From: Deroplatys truncata
Taxonomy: Eukaryota > Arthropoda > Insecta > Mantodea > Mantidae
Reading direction: 5' to 3'
Assembly: GCA_030765065.1 (NCBI GenBank)
Contig: CM060983.1
Coordinates: 45,072,067 to 45,136,066, forward strand
DNA: 64,000 bases
Shown here: positions 33,590 through 46,037 of the stretch, piece after piece
Position numbering within the stretch: position 1 is the stretch's first letter
How the letters are laid out: the number at the start of each line of letters is the position of its first letter
Notes under the pieces: model-generated
Told to the model about the DNA's origin: nothing
What the model saw: the letters and a program-made list of their open reading frames with translations, nothing else
Database searches by the model: none
Program-made: the position numbers and the translations under genes

Positions 33590-33959
33590 AAAAAAAAAGA
33601 ACATTTTTAAAACACGCACTATATTTCAAACAACCTTCGTTGAGGCATTAGCCATTTCCAAGATATCCGTTATTAATCGTTTGAATTGTTCATTATTTGG
33701 ACATTATCTTAAAGTCCTGTCAACATTCACTTGTTTCTCGCGATTGCATGGAAACAATATGGAATCTTTACGTCCAGTTCTTAAACATCTGACTATCGCT
33801 ATTCTCTTTGTATCTACCAGTATAGCGAAATGTGTAATGTAGCTATTTCTGCAAATCCGGATAAAAATGTAGTAGATAGAAAAATAAGATTAAGTAAGAA
33901 TAATTTGTATACCCATTAATATACGATAGAGGGTAGTCATGTGAATGTGTCACATAAGA
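33590..33959 (-). mobile_element. Family H element, 5' half (split copy)
   Basis: Continues the copy at 32295. It has 'gcattagccatttccaagat', 'ctgactatcgctattctc', and ends 'gtcatgtgaatgtgtcacat' then AAGA, the diverged TCTGATG start read on the other strand. Confidence 0.6.
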
Positions 33960-33999
33960 TTTTTACGCTCATTTTCTGTGGAGTTACAACTATTTTCTA

Positions 34000-34870
34000 C
34001 TCCATGACAATCTAAAAGTCAAAAGTATTCTTCTCAAGAGTGTTCTTTAATGATTTCAACCTGTTCTAGTCTGAAGGCTCTGCATGTCCTACTTAGCCTA
34101 TTTAGACAGAAACTTAGGAGTTGAAATCAAGTTGTCTAATAGTCTATCTCCGTCGGGAAGAGCAGTGCTTTCCAGTGGTGCAAGAATTGACACAATAGGT
34201 TCTGTGGTTTCCGAGTCCATACACGCAAGCATTATTTTTTCTTCCTTATAGTATTGTTACATGCTGAGGTGAGGGCCAAAAGATTTCCAGCAAATGATTA
34301 AATTTCGATCACCCCAACACGCACATGGGGCAGCGTAACTCGCTAACGGCAAGAGGATCGGAACCTTGGTGTTTAGATTTAGATGAAGGCGTGAGGTTTA
34401 ACTTTATACAAAAACATTACGTAACACACATTACCAGGAATTTATTCACAAATGTTTGGCGACTCAACATTATACACTTGGGAAAGCAGGATGGGAGATG
34501 CCCTGAAGCCGAGAACTGACCGACCACACACGCGACTTGCTGCTTCAACTGCTCTCACACTAATGACCCCAACTATATCCCCTCCCCTTCCAAACGTGTC
34601 TAGCCAAGCCAGCCAGGGTTGTCGTCATACCAGACCGTTTTCAAACAAAGCCCTCTCTCTGGCGTGTTCCGCGCCTAAGGAGGGATCGTTAAGCCGAAAA
34701 TTAATGAAAGGAAACCAATAATGCTATCGACAATGCAACACAATAATGCGTCTGGTAATGACAATGCACTTACTGATACGCCACAGTATTAGCAAAGAAT
34801 CGAAGGTCATGTTGTGCAATATTCTCCAATTTTAAATTAAAATTATGAGAAGAGATCTGAGAAGTTCAGT
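34000..34870. other. Unassigned interval, partly GC-moderate
   Basis: 34320-34720 has higher G+C and open frames of 64 and 89 codons that overlap each other and show no family resemblance. I cannot support a gene, and no repeat partner lies in the window. Confidence 0.4.
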
Positions 34871-34871
34871 T

Positions 34872-34985
34872 TCTGGACTGCTTCTGCGGTCGAGTGATCA
34901 GCATTGACAACTCAACCCAGAGGTCCCGGGTTCGTTTTCTGGCTGGGGTGAGGAATTTTTCTTTAACCAGAATCATCCCGTAACA
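34872..34985 (+). mobile_element. tRNA-like SINE head fragment
   Basis: Has 'ctgcggtcgagtgatcagca' (A-box-like) and 'cccgggttcgttttctggct' (B-box-like), then 'ggggtgaggaatttttct'. The 'ggctggggg' and 'ggaatttttctct' words after the B box resemble the head at 42288. Confidence 0.5.
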
Positions 34986-35096
34986 CCCATAGCGTTTAGA
35001 AGAGCGAATGTTGAGTGTGTATAATAGCAAAAAGCGGATAAAACCAAGGTTTAAAAACTCTAAAGTGCAGTAAGTAATAAAAACAATAGGAAGTTT

Positions 35097-36153
35097 TTCA
35101 TTCAAATGATTTTCTCTACCCACTATCGTTTATATTTATATAACTTCTACACACTGTTCTTACGAAAGCTTATTTTTCTGTCGACTTATTGTTAAAAAAA
35201 GCTTTTGCAGAAATAATTTTATTGCACATTTCGTTGTAATAGAGTAAACCGAATTGACAGTCAGCTTGCCCGTATATGTTGGCCTTGGAAAGTTCATACC
35301 TACTCTTTCCATGACATCGCGAGGGACAACTGAATAGTCACAGCACCTTAAAAAAAATGCCAGGTATTGAAACATTCAAACCAATAATAATGGATATCTC
35401 GGAATTGGCTGATGCCACAAAAATTATTTAAAATTAATTGTGTATTTTATAGAGATCTAATTTTTTTTTTGTGTAATGCGTTTTTGTCTCTCTCTTGACC
35501 AGGGATGTCCAATCTTACTGAGAGTGGATGGAGTTTCGCTTCCCACACATTTCCACTCGTGCTGCCTAGGACTGAAACTTGATTGGTTTAGCTTGTCAAT
35601 CTCTTCAAATATAGTAAGTGGTGTGAACGATGGACCTTAACTCTTAAGAGAAGTTGGGTTTCACTGTTCTTGACGTTTACTAGGTATACAAAATTATACA
35701 ATATTTATTCCGAATGAAGAGGAATTCACAGGCTATTCCCAGAAAATTCAAGATATACATTATGTTAGTCATGTAAATATCTTAAACGTATGGTATTTTA
35801 ACGAAAACTGTTAGAGCCATTTTTGAGATTAAAAAGTTTCGAAAAATTTTCTACGTAAAGGGTAGATTGGGGTTGGAAGATTGTTTGGAAAATCTTCGTA
35901 TCGTATCTTTGAAACATACTGAACTTAAATATCAAGTTTGGTATTTATATGACTTTTCGTTTTTGGGCTATATTTACGGTTGAGTTCACAGACATACACA
36001 CACCCACCCACACACACGTGTGCGCGACCTTTTTTTTTCTTCTAAAAATGCTTTGTTTTTATTCAGGAGGCCTCAAAGCACGTATTTCCGGTGAAATCTC
36101 AAATTGGAATTTTTGGGTGGAATGCAATATTTCATCTACCTACTAGATAGTAT
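35097..36153 (+). mobile_element. Family H element, older copy split by a hAT MITE
   Basis: Starts 'attcaaatgattttctctac' and ends 'ctactagatagtattagaga', running into a (GA)n tract (36153-36180). Its CA tract is at 35996-36018. Removing the MITE (35500-35666) and one target copy restores 'tctctcttgac|gtttactagg', the counterpart of 'tatctcttatggtttaccag' in other copies. The H copy is therefore older than the MITE. Confidence 0.65.
35500..35666. mobile_element. hAT-type MITE, copy 1
   Basis: A 167-bp element with ends CAGGGATGTCCAATC and, inverted, CAGTGAAACCCAACT. It is flanked by ctcttgac (35492-35499) and ttcttgac (35667-35674), an 8-bp target duplication with one change. Short CAG-starting inverted ends and 8-bp duplications are hAT hallmarks. 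No coding capacity. Sister copy at 62627-62809. Confidence 0.85.
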
Positions 36154-36154
36154 T

Positions 36155-36185
<31 letters not shown>

Positions 36186-36189
36186 ATCA

Positions 36190-36975
36190 ATTTCTGGTCT
36201 TCGAAAACTCCTTTCCAGTGAATTCGTTCGAAATCCATTGAGCAGAGAATGTGATAAAAGATTAAGTCGTTTGACAGTATAATGTTTAGGTGATCGGGAA
36301 TTACAATCAACCTGTATAATTCCTACAACACCCGGGGGGGCGAGATTGTTCAGGAGGTGAAGCTCCGTTATAACCAAGCGAGATGTCAGACATGCTGCAC
36401 CTGAGGGATATGTTACCCACGAGACACAATGGTTGTCCGGCAGTTAACAATTTACTGCCGCCACGTCCAGTTAAAATAAGACCACAACCATCCTTACAGA
36501 AGCTTCCAAAGAAAATGTCAAGAAGCGTGAGATCAATGTTTTCCGTCGCATGCAATAAATGTTGCAGAGAGGAGGAAAGGAAATGATATCAGTAACAGAC
36601 GAAGAACAAGCGAGAAAGAAAAATAATCTGGTGCCTCGTACAAGTTCTCTGAAATTTAATTATTTCCCAACTCCAGTATGGCGTCGGTATAAAGTTGAAA
36701 ACTACTCGGAGCCCTTTCTTTTTCTTGCTACATTATTTTTAATTGCCTGTCTTTGCATTCTGGAATCTCACTTTTTTTTTGCGTTGTGCATGAATGAAAA
36801 ATATTGAAGGGAAGCGAAGACTTTTGCTGCACAACATTTACTAGTTAAAAAGAGATTTCGTTTACATCTCAGTTACTCACGATTTAAAAACACGAGGAAC
36901 TCCACACGCTTTTAGTGCTTATTATATACACCGACATATTAAGCAAATACCAATATTGGCCTAAATATCAATCCC
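36190..36975. other. Unassigned interval, partly GC-moderate
   Basis: 36300-36560 has an 82-codon minus-strand frame and an overlapping 67-codon plus-strand frame, without family resemblance. A chance frame is as likely as a small host exon. Confidence 0.4.
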
Positions 36976-36978
36976 AAA

Positions 36979-37003
36979 AATCTGATGTGCAGCATTCACA
37001 TGA
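36979..37003 (+). repeat. Family H 5' tip (split copy)
   Basis: TCTGATGTGCAGCATTCACA follows an A run exactly as in complete copies. It breaks off into the pyrimidine-rich tract, and the matching middle and 3' parts resume at about 37430. Confidence 0.55.
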
Positions 37004-37004
37004 C

Positions 37005-37420
37005 TTCTGTATCCTCTAGCGCTTCTTCTATCACCACATATCCCCTCACTTTACCCCACATCATTTCGCTTCACTCACATCCTCCATTTTATTCTAATAC
37101 CAACTCTGCCACCAAACCTACATAAACTCCAACTCGCCTCCTATTAATAACATAATAACAAATCCATGCCTCTAGCATCATAACTCCACTCACTATCCCT
37201 CCCAATCCACATTAATGCTCCAACAATGGTGAACCTGCTAGCTGCTCCTACAACGATGGCGAACCTGCTCCCCAACACCGTCTTCTTCTCTCCTTTCCTC
37301 TTCTTCCTCCATCCTCCCTAAAACCACCAGATTTCTCTCCTTACCATCGTCTTAATTAAAATCTTCTCTCTGCCCATTCCTGTCATCCCGTATAAACAAC
37401 AAAAAGCTTCGATTTATTGT
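37005..37420. repeat. Pyrimidine-rich, G-poor tract
   Basis: About 400 bases made mainly of C, T and A with very few G on the plus strand. It includes a short internal duplication ('atggtgaacctgct' and 'atggcgaacctgct', 37226 and 37257). It lies within a family H copy. No frame or known repeat was recognised. Confidence 0.6.
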
Positions 37421-37429
37421 CAGATTTTG

Positions 37430-37960
37430 GACTAGTTAAATATTAATATTCACGATTACTTATCCTCACGAAAGTTTATTTTCCTATTTTTGTCATTTTA
37501 ATCGAGATAAAACTTTCCGGAATTAGCTGCATTACACATTTCGTTATACATATAAAGGAAATAGCGATAGTCAAATGTTTTAAAACTGGACGCTATTCGG
37601 TGGCCTTAAAATTTCATGCTCTTAGCGTGCAATCTGAGAAACAACTGATTATATAAAATTTCTTCCGAATGAAGTGGACTCCACAGGCTATTCCCAGAAA
37701 ATTCAAGATAAACATTTTGTTTGCAATGTAAAATATCTTCAATATACGATATTTTAATCAATACGTTAGAGCAATTATTTAGAAAATCAAACATTTCGAA
37801 AAACCTTCAATGTAAAGGGGTAGTCTAGGGTGGAGGAGTTTTCTTGAAAATCTTCGTGTCGCATCTTTGGATGGTACCGAACATAAATACCAAGTTTGGC
37901 ATTTATCCGACTTCTCGTTTTTTGAGTTATGCTGTTTACAGATACACAGACACGGGATGG
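37430..37960 (+). repeat. Family H middle portion (split copy)
   Basis: Has 'cattttaatcgagat', 'gcattacacatttcgttata', and 'aaataccaagtttggcattt' in order. It stops at the microsatellite position ('acagatacacagacac'), so it lacks the terminal module. Confidence 0.55.
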
Positions 37961-38472
37961 GACGTCGGTGGTATCGAAGTATGTCTAATACTTCGAGATG
38001 CTAGATAAGGAATGAACGGGGTCGAGATTTCACATTACTGCCTCGCACATATCCCCAAAGAGTTGCTGGACTATAACTCTTGATAGACCTTGATTGCGTT
38101 TCCTGCGGGTGATCAATGCCATATCCCATAAACTCTTGAGTCTAAAATAATAACATGCAAAACAATGCGGAAAGGAGTAGATGTACTCATGTAACATGCA
38201 GCGTTAACTGAGTTGTGAATGAAGCCGATTTAGCTGATGCACTAAATCACGTTTCTGCAATAGCCTGGCTTGGTGACCCACTCTCAGGTATTACATTTAC
38301 CTACTCCGGGGACCAAAATCTGTGAATCCAACAGAAGCAAACCATAACTTAAGACGTGAGATAACATAGTGCATGGAAATATTTGACCTTTCCTTCCATC
38401 TGCTAGCTTGTGTTTACGCAAGTCAAACCTTTCCACTAACTTTATGGCTAATTATTACCGGAAGGAAAAAAT

Positions 38473-39234
38473 TCTGATGTGTTACACTCACATGACTTCC
38501 TCTACTCTTGTACAAACTATTTTTACAAACGCTTATTCTCCATATACTTCATGTTAATCGACATCCAGATGTTAATCTTATTGCTAATTTTCTAGTAGAT
38601 GCAAGGGGAATTGGTAGGCTCTAAGCGATAGTCAAATATTTTAAGAGCTGGTTCCATTCTCTTTGTATTACCAGGACAAAAATATTAATAACGAATTCCC
38701 ATTTGAGAAAAGTATAGTATTGAAAAATTTAAGGGAATAACAAGCAATATCTCGAAAATGGTTCCTCAACAACAAAAATGTATATAACATAAATTGTGTA
38801 TTTTAACGCGATCTACATTTTTTGTGCAGTAAAATTTTGTCTATCTCTTATGGTTTACCAGTTATGCAAAAGTCGTTCAGAATGAAGAATACTTTTGGAG
38901 ACATTCCCAGAAAATTCGAGATATACATTTCATTTGTCATGAAAATATCTTAAACATATGAAAGTTTAATCAAAATCGTTAGTCATTTTTGAGAAAATTA
39001 AACTTTTCGACAAATGTTCCATGTAAATGCCCCCTGAGGTGGGGGCATTTTCTTGGAAACCTTCGTGGCGCATCTCTGGAAAATACTGAACCTATATACC
39101 AAGTTTGGTGTTTATCCGACTGCTTTTTTGGATTCAGGGGATCTCAAAACATATATTTCCAGTGAAATCTCGGTATCGAATTTTTGGGTGGAATACAATA
39201 ACTTCCCCTACTTACTATACGTAGTAGAGAAAGT
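38473..39234 (+). mobile_element. Family H element, internally shortened
   Basis: A complete pair of ends (TCTGATGTGTTACACTCACA and GAGAAAGT), but only 762 bases. The microsatellite and its flanks are deleted: 'tgtttatccgactg' runs straight into 'cttttttggattcaggggat'. It is otherwise close to the 24108 copy and therefore young. It is the one young copy that has lost the CA tract. Confidence 0.8.
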
Positions 39235-39239
39235 AATAT

Positions 39240-40585
39240 ATTGTTATGTGGCAGTTGTGAATAACGGTAGAGTGGTGTAACACATATTATTTTTAGTTGA
39301 GTTTCATGTAAAGTATATGTTAGTTTATGCAATCAACTTTTATAATGGGAAAGTGAAACCTGGTGTCATAGAGACAGTTGATGATCCAATTACCACTATT
39401 TAAGCAGATGATGAAATCAAACACTTATTTTGAAAAATGTACAAGAAAACTTAGAATCTATCACAGTAACACATCTTCTTCAGCCTCATCAGAAGCTTAC
39501 AATCACTGCACCAGCGGTACCATATTCGGATGATGCCACAGCGTTTTCACTGGACGAGACGAGGACAGGGACGTAGTTCAGGTTTCCCGATGGGAGAGCA
39601 AAGCTTGGCAGAGAGGTTGCTGAGAAGGAGCGGTGATGAAGGATGGTAAACTAGTGACGTGCAACCCGGTTCCAAATTTAGTTTGTCTACAATACTATTC
39701 TTTTACTACAGTAAACATGTAAGCAGGATTTAGTTGGATAAAATTCTACTCTACATTACTACAAACACGTCTATCAGCAAGAGCCATGTTTAACTGGAGT
39801 GCGAGGAACGTTGGGCTTTCCACGTTCCGGTAGTCTTGTGGCGTAGTTAAAGAAAAATCTACATTTAAATACCCGAGGAGCATGCTGACCATGTGCCTTA
39901 GACAGCACTGACGTAAGCGGGGTCAGCATGAATTCTCCATGTGACGAAATTTCCATGAACCTGAGATAATCATCCCCCTAAAAATCGTGAATTTTAAACC
40001 TAATTTCTGGATTTATTTAAACACATTTTGTCCTGGACATCTGGGAACTTTATAAAATGAGATCACTCTCTTGTAAAATAAAATTGTAACCGTCACAATA
40101 CGCTTTCCAACCACCAGCTCACATACATAAAATTCCGAAACAGTTTCTAAATATGCACAGCAGATAACTCGATTAGAAGCTCAATCAGACAAATTCCACA
40201 ACTTCCTAACGATACCTACTCCAAATAGCATGCTCTACGCCAGTCACAAATATAAAGGACGATCTATTCTTTGAGCTTCTTGGGATCCTTCTTACAGCAA
40301 ATAAATATAAACAACAAACTTCAAAGCGTTAGTCAGTCCCACGTTAATGGTTGTAAGAGGCTATCACCACATTCATAGTCGCTGTTTAGCGGAATTAAAC
40401 ATCAATTCCATCTGAAGAAAACAAAATTGTTTCGCAGCTCAGAAAGCTTCTACGAGAACGAGAATACTTTTTATGATGCGCCTACCCTCACAGAGGTAAA
40501 GGAGTACCTTTTTTCGTAAAGTAAGATCTGCAGACTCCTGGGTGGCGACTAAGGAATGTCTGTCATGTTCTGAATGGGAGGTATG
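39240..40585. other. Unassigned interval
   Basis: 39480-39960 is moderately GC-rich with no supported frame. The rest is AT-rich. I recognise nothing. Confidence 0.45.
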
Positions 40586-40589
40586 TTGA

Positions 40590-40965
40590 AGATGAATGCT
40601 ATGGTTGCTCCAATAAGATCCCTCCCCGGACGCTGTGCTGGGATGTTGTCATAGGGGAGGGCTACTGAGAATCAAGAGACAACTCCGCACGCACGATGTT
40701 GCCAATGCTCTCGGAATTAAAAGGTCTGGAGGCTATGAAGAGGTTCACTGCCTTCCTGACAACGGTAGCAGTCGTCGAATTGACATCATCTCGATTAACC
40801 AGTCAAGCTGAAATTATTGATCCAGCTATAAGATTCGAAACATCAAATACCCAGCCTATGGAAGTTGCCACAGAAAAGTAAAGTATATATGAGCCTACGA
40901 TACCGTTTCCTAAACAAATACAACCTTAATCACATGAAAGTGATTAGTCGTTTTTATTCGGATCT
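40590..40965 (+). pseudogene. Non-LTR retrotransposon C-terminus, restriction-like endonuclease type
   Basis: The frame from about 40637 reads RGGLLRIKRQLRTHDVANAL and GGYEEVHCLPDN, then SSRRIDIISINQ and a stop. A shifted frame continues IIDPAIRFETSNTQP and MEVATEK. The order (basic 'R..LR' stretch, R-x-D-I-I, then a second Asp about a dozen residues on) fits the restriction-like endonuclease at the C-terminus of R2/NeSL-type LINEs. One frameshift and stops inactivate it. The reverse transcriptase is not in the window. The class call is from motif memory. Confidence 0.55.
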
Positions 40966-40969
40966 CGTG

Positions 40970-42285
40970 GCACCACTTATATTATTTTTTTTTAGTTAAA
41001 TGGAGATCCCTACAAAACTGATAAACGATTACAGATTAACACAGTAATGTGCATTATAAAATATTCGGCTGTCATTCTTCGAAGCCATTTAAATTGTATT
41101 ATAAGTTCTTAAATTTACTCTTATTTACCGCATCTATTTTCATATTTAAATTATATTCAATTTATAACTATTTTCGGAAAGGCCAAACTTCCCCCTAAAA
41201 GATGGGCTAAAGTTTAGCACTCTACTCCAAAGCTTATAGGAGTTATGATTTGTTTTCTCTGATGTGGTTAGAACTCACATTAAAAAATGGCAGATGCAGT
41301 ATAATTTAAAAAAAATGCATATTTAAGTGCCTACAATCATAAAGCATACCCAAATTAAAGAGTAAATCCAATTAATAAGAACACACAAAAATAAAAATGT
41401 CGCTGTCGTCACTTTTCGTTAGTCTCTCCTTAATATTTTCACTAAAAGATTGCACAATCTAATGTGGCATAGGGGTAAAAATAATTATTAATAATAATAT
41501 TAATAATAATAATACCTAAGCGTCCGTTGGAAGCGAGTACATCGAGAATGTTTAAATACGAATACGTTGAGTGCTTCTGGAATGTTCCTGGTATACACGG
41601 CGGGACACTGCGCATGCGCGAGACGGCCAATAAGATTTCAACGGCTACCCCCACCCCCCGCGCTTATTGCCTTTCCTCCCGAGAGGCAACTGGATTGGAA
41701 AGGTGGACCTGAATATAGTGGCGCTCATCGAGATTTTTATTTCCCTACATGAAGGGACACAACAATAATCCAGGTAAAAAGTTATAACACAATATGCGTG
41801 GATAAAAATGTAGACAATATTTCATATAAGCATGATTTATAATTTTATTTTGCTGTTGTTACCCCCAGACCTCTCGCAATTCTGGTCAAAATGCATGAGT
41901 TTACGTCCTTTAGCGTATCCTAAATGGAATACATTACAATATATACCATATTGTTGCACTGACTGCGACCAGATTTTGCACAGGTAAGCTTTGACAAGAC
42001 TCGAAAAACTGTCTAACTTGAAGCAAGCCAGAGTTGTTGGGAAGCTAGAGGCCGGTTATGGGTCACTGGCGAAGTTAAAATGGCTGCAGTTTTTAAAAAT
42101 CGCGTATTTAAAACGCTTCAATCCGGCACTGCGTATTTTAAATGAGGCTTCTTGAGACCCTTACTTACGTAGTTTACTGAAACATTTGCCTTATTTCGAA
42201 AGCGACTGTGTTCTCGATTGTTTAAAACCCTTAATGATTAAAAAACTGTAAACTATTGGCATTTAAGGTGTTAAAATAGAAATTG
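40970..42285. other. Unassigned interval with (TAA)n
   Basis: Strongly AT-rich in 40980-41520, ending in a TAA/AAT microsatellite (about 41484-41515). 41520-41750 is more GC-rich with two overlapping 61-codon frames I cannot assign. No repeat partner was found. Confidence 0.45.
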
Positions 42286-42287
42286 GC

Positions 42288-42375
42288 TGGCCTTGTAGCT
42301 CAGTCGATAAACCACCTGCCTGCTGTGCGAGGGAACCCGGGTTCGATTCCCGGCTGGGGGATGGAATTTTTCTCT
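42288..42375 (+). mobile_element. tRNA-like SINE head
   Basis: The A box 'tagctcagtcgataaacc' and B box 'gggttcgattccc' are canonical. The sequence would fold only partly as a tRNA, since the 5' 'ggccttg' and the 3' side 'ctgggggat' do not pair well. No family S body follows, so this is another SINE family or a tRNA pseudogene. Confidence 0.6.
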
Positions 42376-42664
42376 ACTTGCTGAATGTGAGAAACAGTGA
42401 ATATGTTCACAAAATATTATAATTTCGAGACTTTCAATATTACAGTTTATACAACAAAGACTGCTCAACAATATATAAGATTACAATTGTCACCACTAGG
42501 ATCTCCGATTTACAACAGTGTTACCCTTATTTTTCTAATGCCCTAGTATAAAAATGTAATCACCACACAAAGTTTTAGTAGGCTTATATGAATTAAAAAG
42601 AGCCATCGGATTTATTGAATTAAACTATTTATTGCCACCACATTTTATTAATACTGTGTGTTAA

Positions 42665-42688
42665 CTTTTTTTTTTTTTTTTTTTTGTA
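42665..42688. repeat. Poly-T tract
   Basis: An uninterrupted T run of about 20 bases. It could be the A-tail of a minus-strand retroposed sequence, but nothing recognisable precedes it. Confidence 0.6.
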
Positions 42689-43218
42689 GTATAAGAAACA
42701 CCCTTGAATAACAGTCTCCCAGAAAAAACGTGAGTTACGTGTTATTACTTACAATATGATTTAGTCATTTTGGGAAACATCCAGAAATCTGTAGATCTTC
42801 ACTAATTTCTCAGCTCTTTTCTTTCCTAAATCATTTCTTAATTTTGACCAAACAAGCCCTTAGGTGGAGGGGATTCTCTCAATGGATGCAGTGCTGGCAG
42901 GGCAAGAAATGAAGCTTTTCACGAAATTACACTCAGTGACTCGTGCCTTGTTAGCATTATATCATAAACGCTCATCTTTTCACCCACTGGTTGCAGAAGT
43001 ATTAGTGTTATACAATACAGCAAATCATTCTGGTAAATATACCAAACTTGTCTGGACTCCGTCTCACGTCGGCATCCAAGGAAGCGAGGATGCTGACGTT
43101 GCAGCTAAAGAAGCCACCATACATCCTCCAAAGAACTGTAGAATATCATACTGTGACTTCTTCGGATACATCCACAAGATCTCTTAGATATGGAAGCAGC
43201 ATTCGAACAGCTAATCTA

Positions 43219-44513
43219 TGAAGGGCATTCAAATGAAACCTGGTCAGTGCGTCTAACTTTGCATTACACGTAAGGTGGCACCACGTAACTGCGTGTATGG
43301 TGGCACCATCTATTGGTAGAGCGACTGCAACGTGCGCAACGTTTGACGTTGCATATCGATAGTGTGGTTTCACGCCGAAGAGAAGGTGATCATACAAGTT
43401 ATCGTCCACTTCTGAACATGAAGGCGAGTAAGCAGGAAAGACAGGAGTGATTCGATTTTTAGCGGCGGAGGCCGTGAAATCTATCCACAGATGATTGGGT
43501 ACGGTGAGTACAGTCTGTGTCGTTCAAGTGTGGTGGAATGACGCAAAAGATTCCTTGAGGGGCGCGAGTTACTGGAAGACGATGCTCGTCCTGGACAGGC
43601 TCATCGTGTCATCACACCTGAAATGATTGCGGAAATGAATGCTTTTAGTCTTCGGCAACCGCAGAATCACCGTGGACGAGATCCATCAGTTCCTGGATAT
43701 TAGCGTGGGCACCATTCACACCATAATGCATCAACACTTGAAATTTCGAAAAGTTTGTGTGCAGTGGGTTCCCAACCAACTGATCGCCGAACAGTGCAAT
43801 ACTCGAATGGCGCTGTCTTTGAATCATCTGCAACATTATCATGAGGAGGAATACGGCTTTCTGTCGCATATTGTCACTGGTGACGAAACATGGTGTTACC
43901 ATTTTGAACCGGAAAGCAAGCGTTAGAGCAAGCAGTGGAAACATGCGACTTGACCACCTCCAAAGAAATCAAAGGCCGTGCACACCAGATCTGGTAAGGT
44001 CATGATGTCCTTTTTGACCATAAGGGCCCACTGCTTGTCGAGTTCCTGGAACGGGGAACCACCATCAATGGCCAGTGTTATCAAGACACTTTACAGAACC
44101 TTACACGAGCCATCAAGTCGAAACGCCCAAGCATGTTGTCCAATGGCGGTATTTTCCTGCATGATAATGCCCGTCCACAGACTGCCAATACGGGAAGACG
44201 ACATTGCAGCAGTTTCGATGGGAAACGCTGGAACATCTACCATACAGTCCAGACCTTTCACTATGTGACTTTCATGTTTATGGACCTTTAAAACAAGCTA
44301 TTCGCGGACATCGATTCACAACGAACGATTAAGTGTGTGAATGGGTCCAGGCCTGGATCCGACAGCAGCCTACTAGCTTCTTCAAAGATGGAATTGACCG
44401 GCTAGTGTCGCAATGGGATAAATGTGCAAACAGTTTTGGCGACTATTTTTGAGTTAATAAAATCAATACTGTTACTTCACACAAGTGACCGGGTTTCATT
44501 TGAATGACCCTTA
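43219..44513 (+). mobile_element. mariner element, copy D (second family)
   Basis: Inverted ends share CATTCAAATGAAACC and are flanked by TA (43217-43218 and 44514-44515). The 1295-bp length is full size. The ends differ completely from those of copies A-C. The transposase is on the plus strand. Confidence 0.9.
43418..44452 (+). pseudogene. mariner transposase, frameshifted (copy D)
   Basis: Starts MKASKQERQ and meets a TGA almost at once. Then come SSVVEWRKRFLEGRELLEDD in another frame, ITVDEIHQFLDISVGTIH (helix-turn-helix), the first catalytic Asp in TGDETWCYHF, and a TAG shortly after. The second Asp is in LHDNARPQT, the third in YSPDL, and the end reads VSQWDKCANSFGDYF. Both flanks of the catalytic core are legible, but several stops and shifts kill it. 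It resembles the SETMAR-related mariner group common in insects. Confidence 0.88.
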
Positions 44514-44765
44514 TACTACAAGTAAACTGCATGACATCTACTCTCCTTGCTCTCCTAAATACCCAGTGATTTCCCTTCCTCGCAAGGACCAAATTGTTCT
44601 CTCACAATTACGCATAGGACACGCAGCCATCATCCACTACTATTACATTTCATGATCCTCCTACACTTTGTAACTTCTATAATTGCCCACTTACTGTACC
44701 TCATTATGATCCTGGACTGTCATCAATCACCATACAAGTGCAAAACGAGATTGTGTAGATAACTA

Positions 44766-46037
44766 CGAGGGCAGTCCCAGAAGTACCCCATATAGCAGTT
44801 GTTTCAAACAAATGACTATGGTAGAAAGTATCAACCTTATAAAGCTTAAGTTTGAAGTTTGACGATGCTATGTTGTTTAGTAATTGTTTGGCAGCCATTA
44901 ATATTGTACGCTCTCAACAAATTTGTAAACATGGATAAAACTGGCCATCGTTATGTGATACAATACTTACATTTGAAAGGTCTTAGTCCAACTAATATTA
45001 AAGCTGAGCTAGATTCTACTCTGGGGGAGTCTGCTACTTCGTTTGCAACAGTAAAATATTGGGTGGCAGAGTTTAAGCGAGGCCGTACAAGCAGCCAAGA
45101 CGAACATCGCAGTGGTCGACCAAATGAGGTGACCACGCCCGAAATTGTGGAGAAAATTCACACAATGGTATTGGATGACCGTCGACTGAAAGTACACCAG
45201 CTAGCAGACATCCTAGGCATTTCGAAGTGCTGCTCATCGCACACTAACTGAAATTTTACACATGAGAAAGCTATGCGCACGATGGGTGCCGCGTTTACTC
45301 ATAAGGAACAAAAGCAGCGTTTCAGTCTAGTGTTTTTGGCGATGTCTCGCTGTAATAAAGCCGAGTTTTTGCGTCGATTCATAGCCATGGATGAAACATG
45401 AGTCCATCACTTCACACCTGAAACGAAAGAACAGTCAAAACAGCGGATTGAAAGGGGAGAATGGGCTCCAAAGAAGGCGATGACAGTTTCTTCTTTCGGC
45501 AAGGTCATGGGTCAGTTTTTTTGGGATGCGAGTGGGATAATTTTCATTGATTATCTTCAAAAAGGAAAAGCAATCAATGGCGAGTATTACGTATGCGAAC
45601 TTATTCCAGCGTTTGAATGATGAAATCAAGCAAAAACGGCCGCATTTTGCGAAAAGAAAGTTCTGTTTCATCCAGACAATGCACTAATTCACACATCCAT
45701 TATCGCCATGGCCAAAATCAATTAGTTAAAGTTGGAATTGATTCCTCATGCACCCTATTCGCCAGACTTTAGCCCCCTCTGATTATTTTCTGTTTCCAAA
45801 GTTGAAGAAATAGCTTGGAGGTAAAAGATTTGCAAACAATGAAGAGGTGGAGTTTGCAATTGATGGCTATTTTACAGAACTCAACGATTCTCACTATAAA
45901 CAGGGTGTCGAAGCTATTGAACATCGCTGGGAAAAGTTTATCGAGCTGAAAGGAGACTCTGTAGAGAAATAAAGATGTTTTTTCCCAAAATTTGTGTTTT
46001 CTCTTAGTTAGGTCGGGTACTTCTGGGAGAGCCCTTG
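44766..46037 (+). mobile_element. mariner element, copy B
   Basis: Ends GGCAGTCCCAGAAGTACC and, inverted, CTCTCCCAGAAGTACCCG. TA lies on both sides (44764-44765 and 46038-46039). Length 1272 bp. It entered the same LINE fragment that already held or later received copy D, only 250 bases away. Confidence 0.92.
44931..45972 (+). pseudogene. mariner transposase, broken (copy B)
   Basis: Begins MDKTGHRYVIQYLHLKG and stays open through VLDDRRLKVHQLADILGISK, so the whole DNA-binding half is intact. It then shifts frame at about 45228. The first catalytic block has lost its Trp to a stop (DET then TGA at about 45398). Deletions follow around the QDN block (about 45675), and further breaks before the C-terminus. 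It is the most complete N-terminal half of the three related copies. Confidence 0.9.

Noticed and set aside
42288-42360. Possible functional tRNA gene
   Set aside because: A and B boxes are good, but the acceptor stem does not pair convincingly and similar heads occur on SINEs in the window.
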